From Sarcomyxa edulis (lineage: Eukaryota; Basidiomycota; Agaricomycetes; Agaricales; Mycenaceae): a stretch of 64,000 nt of DNA. The translations under genes and the position numbers were made by a program. The stretch is from assembly GCA_009761415.1 (NCBI GenBank), contig QUOL01000004.1, positions 1,674,001 to 1,738,000 of the forward strand. The letters run 5' to 3'. The notes beneath the pieces were generated by a model. The model had not been told where the DNA came from and ran no database searches. It saw only the letters and a list, made by a program, of their open reading frames with translations. Below, in pieces: positions 35,926 to 47,800 of this stretch (position 1 is the first letter of the stretch; every line of letters begins with the position of its first letter).

Positions 35926-35970
35926 TATGTGTTCACAACAAGACAGACCAGTGACAGAAATACCTCTAAG

Positions 35971-38063
35971 CCGTCCGACTACCAGACCGAGATATACACA
36001 AATGGCTTGAAAGGAATCAATCCCCGTTTCACTTTTGATGTCTCACAGTACGTTCCAGTCAACTCGCCATCTTTATGTTGACTCACTGTACTCAGGTGGG
36101 GTCCTCAAGCCAAAAGAATTCTCTCCGCGAACTCATGGGGTAATTTGTCGTGTTGAGTATCAAAAACCCATACAACTCAGTTGATTGTTCTTCGCGTACA
36201 GGTTACGTTCACGGCTCTGCCGGTGCTCGTGAGACAGACGACAACAACCTTGCTGCATTCAGGAAGTGGGGTATCGGCAAGCCACTTCTCAAACAAATTG
36301 AAGCATTGAAATTGAACATGCACCTGTAGTCCCTAATCGCCTCGTTCCTACAAAGAAGCCCGATCTGCGAACATCCATCTTGGGTTTAGACTTGCCTTGT
36401 CCGATTGCGTTGGCACCTGTCGGAGTACGTGACCGCGTCCGCACCTGCTAGAATACTGAACTCACGTCGAATGCCATACAGGTCCTCCAAATTTTCCATG
36501 AATCTAAGGAAATTGGCGCAGCATCCGCTGCAGCAAGTGTCGGCGTACCGTACACCCTCAGTACTGCGTCCGCTACAAGCATTGAAGACGTGGCAAAGGC
36601 GAATGGGCATGTGCATGCCTTTCAGTACCCCTTTATGGTTGCTCACAGTCGACTCACTTATCATACAGGCAAGGCATACGGTTCTATCAGCTGTAAGAGT
36701 CATTATCTGTGTCTCATTCGGATACATTTACGGTTCCCCCAGGTATTGGCCCTTGAACGAACATAACGACATCACTGCCTCACTTTTGAAGCGAGCGAAA
36801 AAGAATGGATATACGGTCTGTCGTCTCTCTTCCGTGGAATATTCACTCGCTCATAAATTTTGTAATTTAGGTTCTTGTAGTAACTCTTGATGTGCGTCTT
36901 TTCGTTTCTTCCTTCAAAATTGTTGTACTCATCAAGTCTGTTAGACCTACATTCTTGGATGGAGACCCGATGATGAGAATCACGGGTACAATGTATGCGT
37001 TTTATTCGTTATCCGCTATTTTTCTTTCGGTTCTAACTACGTCGCACAGCCTTTCCTTAAACCAGACAGCATTGGCGTCGAAATCGGGTTTACTGATCCT
37101 GTCTTCCGTGGTACGAAGTCTACTCAGTTCTCCTCCTTCACTGTTTACTTACCAATTTGACTGCCTTCTATAGCCAAATTCAAGAATGAAACCGGAAAAG
37201 AAATCGAAGAGGATATGGGTGCTGCCGCTGTAGAATGGGCGCATATCGTATTTCCAGGTTCGTTCTGTCATTGCTCTGTTGAGCACATTTTGATTGCAAG
37301 TCCAGGATACTCGCATAGTTGGGAGGACATTGCGTTTCTCAAGCAGCACTGGGATGGTAAGAATCTACGCTGTGCTCCGATCATATCTGATCTTGACCTC
37401 TAATTCCAAAAATATAGGTCCAATCGTCCTCAAAGGCATCCAAACAGTGCGTGATGCCAAGAAAGCCGTCGATGTGGGTGTACAAGGCATCGTCGTGTCC
37501 AACCGTATGCGATTTTCTACACACTTCGCATACAACTCATTGACGTTATGATCGTAAAGACGGAGGAAGACAAGTAGACGGCTGCATCGCTTCTTTAGAC
37601 ATGTTACCTGAGATTGCAGACGCTGTTGGTGATAAACTTGATATTTGTACGTTTGTTCTTGTCTTCCTATTCCGTTCCATTCCTTACGACGACGACATGC
37701 ACCACTCTTTCAGTGTACGACTCTGGAATTAGGAGTGGTGCCGACATAGTCAAGGCTTTGGCTTTAGGTGCAAAGGTTTGTGCCCTGTTCTCGGGCCTCC
37801 TAATTTTGATTCTCTTCTCACCTTTTAATAGGCGTGTCTCATCGGTAGACCATTTGTCTATGGACTGGCTTTCGGAGGCAAAGATGGTGTTGAACATGTC
37901 TTGAAAGGTATGCCATTGTATTTCACATTTGCTGATTATCATTAGTCTGACGAAGTGGATAGCCCTACTAGGGGAATTAGACCTGACATTGCAATTGTCG
38001 GGAATTCCATCGGTGAAGAAGGAACATTTGAACCGGGACTGCTTGAGGAGAACGAACGCGTGA
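35971..38063 (+). CDS. FMN-dependent alpha-hydroxy-acid dehydrogenase / lactate 2-monooxygenase-like (5' exon displaced)
   Basis: A flavoenzyme that oxidises 2-hydroxy acids such as lactate, using FMN in a TIM barrel. Exons from 35971 give PSDYQTEIYTNGLKGINPRF, LDLPCPIALAPVG (36391-36423), ASVGVPYTLSTASATSIEDV (36535-36590), YWPLNEHNDITASLLKRAKK (36742-36803), LGWRPDDENHGYN (36956-36996), PFLKPDSIGVEIGFTDPVF, HSWEDIAFLKQHWDG, PIVLKGIQTVRDAKKAVDVG (37411-37470; the KGI catalytic Lys), IVVSN with GGRQVDG across an intron (37491-37580), YDSGIRSGADIVKALALGA (37718-37774) and GRPFVYGLAFGG. The last exon ends at 38061-38063. About a dozen introns. The frame begins right after an acceptor 43 bp from the transposon, so the start codon lies on the far side (candidate 27207). 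Lactate-monooxygenase-like rather than glycolate oxidase is a guess. Confidence 0.85.
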
Positions 38064-38378
38064 ACAGGAGTTTTGGTGGTGGTGGTGGTGGTGTGAACGG
38101 CACGGTCCCATTGAGGAACAGCCGGTTTCCTGGTATGAAGTGAACATGGACTTGGACTTGAACTTGTATGATTAGGACTACGATAGATCGACAGCCTTTG
38201 TAACGTGTACAAGTAGGAAAATGTTGTAGTTTCGTAGAGATTGGACTTGATTGCCCTTACGATGTTACCTACCGTTGGCGTAAGCCCTTGGTAAGCCCAG
38301 CTGCATGTCACGATCGCGTGCTGTCACAACTGTGACTCCTTTTTCTCGGTCAAGACCTTGTCAAGACCTTACACCGTC

Positions 38379-40550
38379 ATGCACAAGCAAGACAACCCTC
38401 CAGATTTTGTGGTACGTACAGCATGAGCGGATATAAGCATTTATCGTTGGGAGTCTAATGAATCCCGTATTGACATCCGAACGATGATCCATACAGTTGT
38501 TGTCCAAAAGAAAGCGAAAGCGACACGATCCTGTCGATCCATGTCTCGGTTTCTATTCTCTTTCTCCTCTTCGTATTGATAGAGATATCATTACAATATC
38601 AAAAAAGACATCCGAGTCACATCAACCACCGCGACAGAATCGACTGCGTCCGAGTGCAGCCGAGTCGAGTCCCAGCCACATGGAGACGAATGTCAATTAT
38701 GATGTTACTGCCATTGATCCAGCACCTCTGGTCGCTCTTTCTGAACATCAAGTACTCGTCTCTTCCCCAAGCCCAGGACTAGGACCAGAAACAATCGTGA
38801 CTGTCGAAGCCTTCTTGCGTACCTCGGCTGGAAAACCACCGACGAAGAACTATGGTCGCAGTCGCAAGAGAAGACGCGTCGTGGACCTCGACAAACACCC
38901 AGACTTTCCACCTTGTCGAACTTGCAGTCATTCGGACTCTTCTCCTTACCTACCTCCGATCGAGACCTTATCAGGTTCGCAGCCGGATGACACTCCTAAA
39001 ACACCATCTCGTCAACGTCGTCCTCGCAAGAAAGGTCGGAGTGCATTAGCTGGACGACTCCGTCGTGCAGCCATTCTGTCTCACGGAGAACCTATCGAAA
39101 GTATTAGCATGGAATCGATGGACTCACTGGCTCCAAATCGATCGTGTCGTTCCCTCCATTTCGTAGATGTAGCCAAAAGTTCAAGCTCTGCAACATCTAA
39201 GCGTCAACAAGCATGGGCTCTCGTAGATCCGCGGAACACTGTTCCCTTCCGCCAGGCATCTTTCGCATATGGTAAAAACCACGAGAAACTCGAGTCGACT
39301 TCTGTACCTGTGCCCATCAAGCGTAAACCCCTTACGAGATGGACAACTAAATGCGATGAACCGTGTCCTACTAGACCAGAGCTTGAAGACCCAAATCTTC
39401 CTCGGAAGAACATCAAGAATCGCCCTGCACCGAAAGCAGCGCCTCAGCAGAGTTCAAATCGTCCCGCATTGATATTCGTTCCTCTTCGCGAGGCTGAAAC
39501 GTCATACGCTCCGAAACATCCCAAGTACGATTGATTATCTCATCTGTACATTGCATATATGCGTCGTGCTAAATCTCATCTTACCCTTGTTGTAGCCGCA
39601 AGACACCCCAAAATCTTCCTGTGCCCATGACATGCCTACCACTTTCTTTCAGACCTCACAGCCCCGAAACACTCTCGATTTCTCGCAAGATAGTCCAGTT
39701 CTCGTCGCCTCTCGTATCAGCTACCAGAGCTTACAAAATGCCTCCGATTGTCACGCCTGCCGAACCGACGTCCCAAGGACTTACGGAGCCTTCTGATCAA
39801 ACAGAACCAGGATCAGGACCTGTTTGTGCCACCTCCCTTTCTCCTACCCGGAAAGCACTTTCTTCAGAACCAAATATCGTGGACTCTTCTTTGTCTGGGT
39901 TTCCCGCCTCTGTCTCGAAATCTTTTCGTCCCTTGAGACCATTAGCGTCTTTCTTAGATCAATTTCTAGAAACTGCACGACTTGCAACAACGTCAAGCGC
40001 ATCTTCTCATGCTCATGCTCGTCCTCGTCCTCGTCTCAGGAGCTCGGTTCATACACAGAAATTTGGCTCAACTGCTGGAGATCACTTTGTCGACAAACCA
40101 CTGAATACGATCAATATCCAATCCTTCTTTCGTTGTTCCTTACAAAGTCCTGTCTCTTCTAGTCCTCCTCCCGTCGGGCTTCGGAGACTCACGGCTTACC
40201 CTCAGACTGATTCCACGCAGATGTCCCCAACGAGCACCGACGTCATAGAGACTCAGCCAGCTTTTGACTCGAGTCTTGTTCGTCGTTCTGTTCGAAACTC
40301 AGGTTATACGCAGCTCAAGTTACCAATTTCCGCTCCGCCCAGTCTGTTACCTCCTCTCATGCAAGATACGATAGAAAACCCCTCTCAGAACGCGCTCAGT
40401 CCTTTCCTTGCCACCACTCATGTTTCATTCAGTCCAAATCCCGATCGCGAGATCGTACCCGCTCTACAACCAGGACTACAATATCAGATCCTTCTTTCCT
40501 GCGATCCGTCCGTTAGCTCGAGTCAGCTGACATCCTCGTTTGTTTTCTGA
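38379..40550 (+). CDS. Ser/Pro-rich hypothetical protein, probably disordered
   Basis: The start at 38379 gives MHKQDNPPDFV, then an intron (38412-38495), then a long exon 38496-39521 beginning LLSKRKRKRHDPVDP. A second intron (39522 to about 39596) leads to an exon ending at the stop 40548-40550. The total is about 660 residues. It has several basic clusters (KRKRKRH, GRSRKRRRVV, RQRRPRKKGR), which suggest nuclear location, embedded in Ser/Thr/Pro-rich sequence with a short Cys pair (PPCRTC). The C-terminal half has Ala/His/Arg low complexity (SSHAHARPRPRLRSS). No folded domain, enzyme motif, signal peptide or membrane segment is visible. I do not recognise it. Splicing was chosen because both joins keep frame; without the second intron the first frame stops at 39534. 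Confidence 0.6.
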
Positions 40551-40881
40551 TGGATGACCTCCCGGTAGATTACCTCGATGTTTCCACATCTCGATATGCA
40601 TTTTCTGTAAGTTCCTGATTTTTTCGTATGCATGATGTTCTTATATCTGCGCTTTATAGAATATCCTCTAGCACTGGTGACCATCGTGTTGTATACATGT
40701 GTATTAGGAGGTTGCAATCCTGACCTTGTCGCCACCAATTGCATCTTGGGTCACTCGCAGTACTTTGTTCAGTGGCGTTCATGATCATCTTGATAGCTTG
40801 AGCGGTCACGGGCGTTAGATAGGCGATTGACCATGAGCGTCTATTGAACTCGTCTCGGACCCTCACCCTAACATTGACAGG

Positions 40882-42491
40882 ATGAGACTGATAATAAAAA
40901 CCTTCACAGGGAAGAGCATCGATCTCGACATTAATCCCACGATCACTGTAGCGGACCTCAACATTCAAAGGCAAAGCAAAGGTCGCAGTCGCCTACAAGG
41001 GGCACGAGCTTCGCGACCATCGTCAGATATCACATTATGATATCCCTCCAAGGAGAGACCCTCAACATTCGTGAGTCTTGATACATTCGGTATATCATTG
41101 TGCTTGGCCTAATCATTTTGGTGACAGCCCCTCCAAGCTCGGAGACTGGTATCACCTCAGAAGTCCAAGCGGAGGATGACTCGTCTTTTCTTAGCCTAGC
41201 TGTACCGTCCGACACGAGCATCGCCCAAATGAAGAAAGCTATATTTTACGAAGAAAAAATGGTGGTAGCAGAAATGAAGATCAGTTCGACAGGCGAGCTC
41301 TTGACGGACAACAATTTGTCCTCGTTGCTATCAGATCTTGCCGAGAACGAGGTCATCGTTTTCTTTGTTGATTCTGAGCTCATTCATTATCATTTCGTGT
41401 ATGCTGATTCTGTATGACAGGAGCGCCTGCATCACAAGGTACGACTCACATCATACCTCAGATACTCACTAATCACCAAATGCTATGTTGTAGAGTCGCC
41501 CTTTGATGTAATCGTCGTTGTTGATGGCCGCTTGTTGAATGTTTCGGTCACAGCTTCTCAAAATCTACAACAGTTCAGGGATTCGACGAAATCTCAATTC
41601 GAAATCGACTTATCGCCGTATTTCCTCGTCTTGATCGGCCGTGAATTGAGAGGCGAAGACAAGACTCTTGGAGATTTGGGATGCCGTCCTGGAGTCACCA
41701 TCCATGCACGTAGGTCACGACTTATTGAACAAAGTCCAGTCATGTCCTGATTCCTCTGTAGTGCAGAACATGCATGTCAGGATGACTACTCCGTTGAGTG
41801 CTCTTGGTAGTGTAGCCGAGTTGAACGTCCACCCTTTGACAAGGCTGTCCGCAATCCGTAAAACTCTGGGAGTAGATATAGAAGGCGAGCAACCCTTGGA
41901 TCAATACATCTTCGTCTCCGAGGACGGAAAACCCTTCAATGAAAATGCGACTTTGTGGGATCTTGGCGTTTCCTCCGGAAGCGAAATTAGGCTCTGTATG
42001 TTTTATCGAACTCGTTGATTAGACACTGAATCACGAATCCACTAGGTGGATGTCATCTCTTATTCCGTTCCAGATAAAAAGCAACTCCGGAGAGTGTTCT
42101 GAAGTATATGCAGAGCTCGATGAAACTGTAAACGACCTCAAAGACAGGATAGTGATGACCCCGCTGGACGCCCTGTTCGAGGGCATCGTGACTGCCAGGC
42201 TATTTTTCCGAGACAAGAATCTAGCACAAGACGGTGGCAAGACACTGAGACATCTTGGCTGTCTCGGAGGCGAGACTTTTTATATTTTTTCAGTGACGGC
42301 AGCGAGCGATAGGCTTCGGGTTGTATGTACTGCCGGCTTCATTGACACTCTTCTCAGCGCTGACTATGTCCATCCAAAAGCACATGGTGCCAGAGCCAGA
42401 ACGTGAAGGCTCAGGAGCTGTTGAGGTAGATGAGGATACAGTGCCCGACACCAGCACTGCAACGATACACCTTGACCATGAGCTTGAGTAG
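40882..42491 (+). CDS. tandem ubiquitin-like domain protein (about five divergent modules)
   Basis: Successive exons each resemble a ubiquitin beta-grasp fold. Module 1 (40882-41078) starts MRLIIKTFTGKSIDLDINPT, close to ubiquitin, with YKGHELRDHRQISHYDI further on in another frame. Module 2 (about 41130-41400) has SLAVPSDTSIAQMKKAIFYE. Module 3 (about 41494-41710) has FDVIVVVDGRLLNVSVT and LGDLGCRPGVTIHA. Module 4 (about 41760-41997) has LWDLGVSSGSEIRL. Module 5 (about 42050-42300) has LDETVNDLKDR and LRHLGCLGGETF. A last exon ends in an acidic tail (HMVPEPEREG to HLDHELE; stop 42489-42491). No terminal Gly-Gly is present, so it is not a conjugated polyubiquitin precursor. Module 1 needs two frame changes, so it is decayed or the start lies elsewhere. 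It may be a scaffold or proteasome/Cdc48 adaptor; function unknown. Confidence 0.62.
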
Positions 42492-42948
42492 GATGGATGT
42501 TCATTGTATATTCAGTGTATATACTTCTACCTAGCAGTACTTATTGTGGCTGCCGAGCGTTTGTTGTCTTTGAACCGGTAGTAAGGGGTTTTCTCGAAGG
42601 CCAATGCTGGACGGGAAAAAGCTGGTAAGTAAGTGAACAATTGGTTGCAGGGGACCAGATTGTAGTGACGGGGTCAACATCGAAGAGAGATTTTGTCCCG
42701 ATGGAAAACAGATCAAAATCCATCCTGCATTCTTCTTTCTGGTCAGCCCAGCCTGGCTAACTTCCGTCGAAACGTACCACTCGATGCCCGTGACTGAGGG
42801 TAGCGTTGACAGACCAAGACACGAGTGAACAATGCGGACATCGTTGCGCAAAGTTTCAATATATTGTTTCAATATTCAGGGTTCGACTTACAGTATCGTA
42901 CTAACATTAAGTAGGGCTGTAAACGAGTCGTAGAAAGATATGATATTG
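42492..42948. other. intergenic, convergent gene ends
   Basis: This lies between the 3' ends of the ubiquitin-like gene (+) and the Hsp20-like gene (-). A minus-strand open frame of 113 codons (42531-42872) shows no motif. The region is presumably two 3' UTRs. Confidence 0.5.
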
Positions 42949-43907
42949 TCACGATGATCGCGTATGGTGCTCTCGGGACCTGGAACGGGGCTCCGAACGA
43001 CCATGATGGAAGTGCATGTTAGGATACGTCAACATTAGATATCGTCCGTTCATGGCTGCTCGGATATCCTCGAACTATACGGTCAAAGAAGGAAATCAAC
43101 ATCGCAAGGGTGATCCTGAATTGATTAACGAAGTGAAGCATGTCTTACTCTCGTTCCGTCAGGCAGAGGGATGGTACGGTTATACGACCTTTCAATCCTC
43201 TCTCTGACAATCCGCCCGTCTTCTTCTTTCTCCGAGACTTGGACTATATTCCAGCTGATAACGAGACAATTTCTTTGGAAACTGACATGCAAGTCGTTCT
43301 TCGTAAGCCCCGGAACATCAAAAAAAGCGATCGTAGAACGACCGTCTGCGGAGTCACGGAAGGTAGTGCTGCAAGGCAACGCAGCATAATAGATCAGACA
43401 TCATTTGAGGGACGGCATTGTATTTACCTACATGGACTTTTTCTTGCGCAGAGTGTGCTTTGGTACGGGTGTGGAGACAGGGAGGTCGGGAATGGGAGGA
43501 TCGGGATCTGAATACCGCTGGATAGGTACATCTGGGGAATATTCTCCAAAGGATTCTATTTTGAGAGGATCTTTGGCCATCTTGCGTTCCTTCTTCTGTC
43601 GCAAAGTACTCCATAGCTCATCTAAACTGTGCTGACTCTCGGAGGAGTTGACGGGTTCCATGTGGTTATCAGATGTGGAGGGAACACTAGCGTGACGGAC
43701 TTCAGATGCGCCGAGCTGGAGATTGGCCATTGAGTAGAGTAATCCGGCTTTATTCCGATCCCGCTCTGAGATGGTGTCGACAGGTGAAGGAAATACGATC
43801 CCAGTGACCGCTGGGGTGATTGGGGATGGGAGAGGTTTGTCGACGTCCAGGGGTGGGAAGACGTCTCGAGAGCGAGAGGTTTTATGAGCACTTGATGAAG
43901 GCGGCAT
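42949..43907 (-). CDS. Hsp20 / alpha-crystallin-type small heat shock protein
   Basis: An ATP-independent holdase. The minus-strand start at 43907 gives a long Ser/Pro-rich N-terminus (MPPSSSAHKTSRSRD; about 160 residues, including SLDELWSTLRQKKERKMAKD and YSDPDPPIPDLPVSTPVP). An intron (about 43385-43442) follows, then the alpha-crystallin core: TTFRDSADGRSTIAFFDVPG, LTKNDLHVSFQRNCLVISW, an acidic EKEEDGRIVRERIERSYNR segment and TIPLPDGT. A further intron near 43075-43140 leads to the last exon with IRAAMNGRYLMLTYPNMH, equivalent to the usual NGVLTLTFPK strand, and a basic RSEPRSRSREHH tail. The stop is at 42949-42951. The N-terminal arm is longer than in typical 16-25 kDa Hsp20 proteins but common in this basidiomycete subgroup. 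Confidence 0.78.
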
Positions 43908-44899
43908 GAGTCCGTCGAGTATGCAGATACGTCGCAGATGACAATATCGATGAGAAAAATAAACAGATGTAGAGACAACAGAGAAACAAGGATCAAGACA
44001 AGTCGCAATCGATGTGGCGAGTTTTGTTCCAAGGCAGCGTGGCGTCACGGTGTATGTCGGACACATGCGTTCAAATGTTCACGAGATGCAAGCGACGTAC
44101 AAGGTGTTGATTGTACGGATTTGATCGGTATGTACAAGGATAATACGCCTTATCGATGTATCTCAGACATGCATTATTCGGGGGTAAATGCTGGACTCGG
44201 ACCACATCCAGAACTACATCTGATCAGGGGGTATGCCACCCACAGAAAATCGTACGAATGATTCTAAGAAGTCCGAAGGTGTGAGTTTCGCGTCCACTTC
44301 TTAGGAGCTATGGAGTAGATATGATGGAGGGCCTGACAAGATCGCGAAGGTAGGAGGAACGAGGACACAACGAGGCTGCAACGTGGAAGAGGACAGGACC
44401 CCGGACCCCAAACGTTCCCATAAAATTGCAGACCTGGCTGTTTTCTTTTTCATGTTCCAACCTCGTCCAGCAAGCCAGATCAATCGTCCTTTCCAAGACG
44501 TGAGTTCATCTTTCGATGTTGCTCTGTCATGATGGGCCTTGTGCCGTTAGTCAAATAGCATGTTAGACTACCAATGCACCTTCGGGGCTGCGGAAAATCG
44601 ACTTCTGAATTCTCCTCTTTGTCTCACGAGATTCAGTTGCACGATTCTAACAACAATTTCTCTGCAGGTCCCCAAGCTTAAGCATTCTCCCGTATATACT
44701 TCCCGGAGTGTGGCGATATACACCATTGATTATCTCAAGATGTCCTGTGGCGTATCGGCCATGTTATCTTTCTAAAATTGTCGTCACTGTTATTATAAAT
44801 ACTACTAAGTACTACTATACACCTATTGCAATCAAGTTCATCGTGAGCAAAAAAAACATGTCTTTCAAGCTCCTGAAGTTGCCAAATTCCTTGTGATCG
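43908..44899. other. intergenic, about 1 kb, no supported gene
   Basis: It contains the Hsp20 promoter on the left and the Srs2 3' flank on the right. Short open frames (44301-44496 minus, 44560-44896 plus) lack motifs. 44780-44880 is AT-rich. No classical HSE array (repeated GAA/TTC) was obvious by eye. Confidence 0.45.
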
Positions 44900-47800
44900 C
44901 TATAGTATCGGTCGTTTGAACTTCTTGTTCGAATATCCTACGACTGGTCGCCCCATTCCCAATCGCCGTTTCGCACCTGCAACTTGTGCAAGGGCTGCTG
45001 GTGGAGGCATGATGCCGCTAGTGATGGGTAGTGGGTCAGGATTCTCTGCAGGAAGTCGTGGAACAGATGTCGAAGGGCAGGTATAGATCTTGCTCGTGAC
45101 GCTTCCCGATGTATCCGATTCAATTCCAGGCTGAAATGGCATGGTTAATCTTGGAAGCATTCGTGATGTTTGTCGTGGCCGTGAGGATGCAGATGTTGTC
45201 ATCGAGGCCGAACCGATAACGGTGTTGGGCTTGAAAGCCAAAGGAGGATGACGAGACTTCCCATGTAATACAGCGGATGCTGCTTGAATGTCAGGTAAAA
45301 TGGCTGTACAATGAATTAGAAACATGAAGAGGGGTCAATGTCAAGAGACTACTTTACATTGAATAGTAGAACTGGACTTTGAACAAGTACTCGGATGCTG
45401 TATTCTAGTCGGGGACGATCTTGGCTCTGGCTCTGGAGAGCGAGAGCTTGAGGCTCTATATCGCTCATTGCTAGTGCAAGTCAGAACATGTCGTGAGCGA
45501 TGAAGAGGAGATGGATTCAGTTGGGACATACAGTTCAGCGACTCGTCTGATCACCTCCGCGTCATCAGGTGCAGACCGACCCAATACTTTTGATAATAGA
45601 GCCCTATCCGGAGGCGTAAAGTGAGGAATTGTCTTTCTGAACAGTGTCTATATAATTGGTGGCTCAGAAGGGTCAATCAGTTGCAACGGAAGATAACGCA
45701 CATGGTCCCGTTTCAAAACCACCTCGATAAATTCGGAAAGCTGTTTTGTTCTCTGGTCTCCTGCAAATTTTCTTTGTTTCGAGTGTGTGAGGTATAATAG
45801 TCCCTTTGCACGCGTACATGCCACGTAAAGTAATCGTCTAGATTTTGCTGTGAGCAGGTTCTTTTCTACATCAATGGAACACAACATTACCTTTCCTCTT
45901 CAATATCCTCAGTTCGATGGAATGGAAATGTGCCTTTCTCGACTAAGACACAAATGAACATCAGACCATGTGGTTTCGATGTATTTTATCGAGGAAACTC
46001 ACCGGAGGGGATCATGATCACAGGCCATTCGAGCCCTTTGGCGGCATGGCAAGTCGCTATCGTGACTTTCTGCAGGGATAGTACAGATAAATATGACCAG
46101 GACAAGAGACAGAGACTCAAAGGACATACATTTTTGCCGTCAGCCTCACTGCTACTATCTCCTTCCGAAGACAACATTGAGGTCTGCAGGAACGATCGAA
46201 GAGGTGTCATTCTATCGATCAACGTTAACGTAGCATGACTGGTATGTTGAAGACTTCTCTTACCGTTCCGTTTGGCTGGGACTCAAAGGGACAGCGGCCA
46301 GAGATTCCGTTTCTACCTCGGTAGCAAAAGTAATTAATTCCTGCACATTCTCCCATCTACTTTCCCAATCCGGTTGAGTCTTTTTGAGATGATCTTCATA
46401 TTGTATCAATTTGAGCAAACGACGGATAAGGTCAGCGGGAGAAGTGCCCTGCGATGGTGATAACTTTCATCAGGAAAGACTACAGTCAATGATGCAAGGT
46501 GGAATTGACCTTTTCAGCTAAGTCTCTCAGGATCCTGACGACCTTTATGAAGGGTACTAGCTTTCTTTGGGCTGCAGGTTTAATATCTGGAGCTTTACCA
46601 TCGCAGATCTGTTTGGCTACGGCCAAGGGGGATAGTTTTGTCTTGCCAGCTCTTGATCTGAGTTCAAGCAGCGTCTAAGAGGAGAACACAAGGTATGGGT
46701 CTTCATTATCCGAATAAATATGTGGATTCTTACCTTGTCACCAATCCCCCGAGTTGGTACGTTCACTGCACGTGTAAACGCAGGCTCAAAATTGGGATTG
46801 TCAGTAAGTTGTAAATATGCCAATACATCCTGGATCTATAAGACATAATTTCTAGGAGATCAGACTAGATCTAGATAGAGGAAGGATGGAAGACTAACCT
46901 CCAAACGGTCAAAAAACTTGTGACCACCCAATATTTTACTTGGTATGCCCTCTTTCTGAAGGGCATTTTCTATTGCACGGGAGAGTGCATTAAACCGTAC
47001 TGTAACACCGGAGACGTTAGCCCATAGTTGAGTAGTACTTAAACAGAGTTGTCTTACGTAGCACGGCAAAATCTCCCCATTGAAGCATACCTATAGATAT
47101 AAACAGAAAAGGGAATAACGGATGGAACATGATCTAGCATGAAATTACCGTATACGTACCGCCCATATGAGCCACCAATCTCTTGGTCTCCATAGCGATG
47201 AAGCTGGCTTCCTCGTTCTCGGTACTGAACAGACGTAGCACTGGAACGGAACCTCCGGGATGAGAGGCATGCAGTAACTTTGGTATGCGGGAACAGTCTT
47301 GACAAAAGGTCAATCAAAGGTCGGTTCAGACTAGCATGCATACCTTCTGCCACAATGGCCAGACTTGCTCTAAGAATCGAGGAAGTCGATCGGTAGTTAT
47401 GCTCTAGCAGAATTTGCTCTGTCTTTGGGAAGTCTGGAAGAATTATTAGGGGAAGAATGAGCTCGAATTAGTTTCGACTTTACCTCTTCTCATATTTGAT
47501 AGGTTCGCGATCTCGGCAGAACGCCAACCATATACTAATATGTTGAGCGTAAACTGTGTTCTCGTAATATGAAGGAGGATGAGTAGACGCACTGGACTGA
47601 TCAGGATCGCCGACCACAGTAACACATCTGTGGGGAGCTGCGAGTGAGTGCATGAGCCTATACTGAGTAGTGTTCGTGTCCTGGCTATCGAAACGACACG
47701 GCGATCAAGATCTCATCAGACGAGATATGGATGGAATAGAGCTGAATACATACAATTCGTCAACAAGAACGTGTTTGCACCACTTTACAGTCTTGTTATG

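Larger units (their letters stand above)
27472..35927 (-). mobile_element. pogo-type DNA transposon, outer copy (Y), split by an inverted second copy
   Basis: The outer element runs from 27474 to 35925 and is flanked by TA at 27472-27473 and 35926-35927. Its own sequence is 27474-31232 plus 35460-35925, together 4,225 bp. The 25 bp terminal inverted repeats are 27474-27498 and 35901-35925; they share the core CCCAGTAACGAGTCA and differ at one position near the end (G versus A). It encodes a transposase and an accessory protein on the minus strand. The inner copy entered the TA of a TATA sequence 150 bp upstream of its accessory gene, separating its genes from the 466 bp 5' leader. Target choice (TA), DD35D catalytic spacing and CENPB/psq-like N-terminus place it in the pogo branch of Tc1/mariner. 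Confidence 0.93.

Noticed and set aside
35702..36010. 102-codon frame starting MRPKKVIFHGF in the transposon leader (mirror 31178-31456)
   Set aside because: It runs antisense to the element's genes, crosses the TIR into host DNA, and its end differs between copies.
40654..40974. 106-codon minus-strand frame overlapping the first ubiquitin-like module
   Set aside because: It is antisense to a recognisable ubiquitin-like sequence and has no motif of its own.
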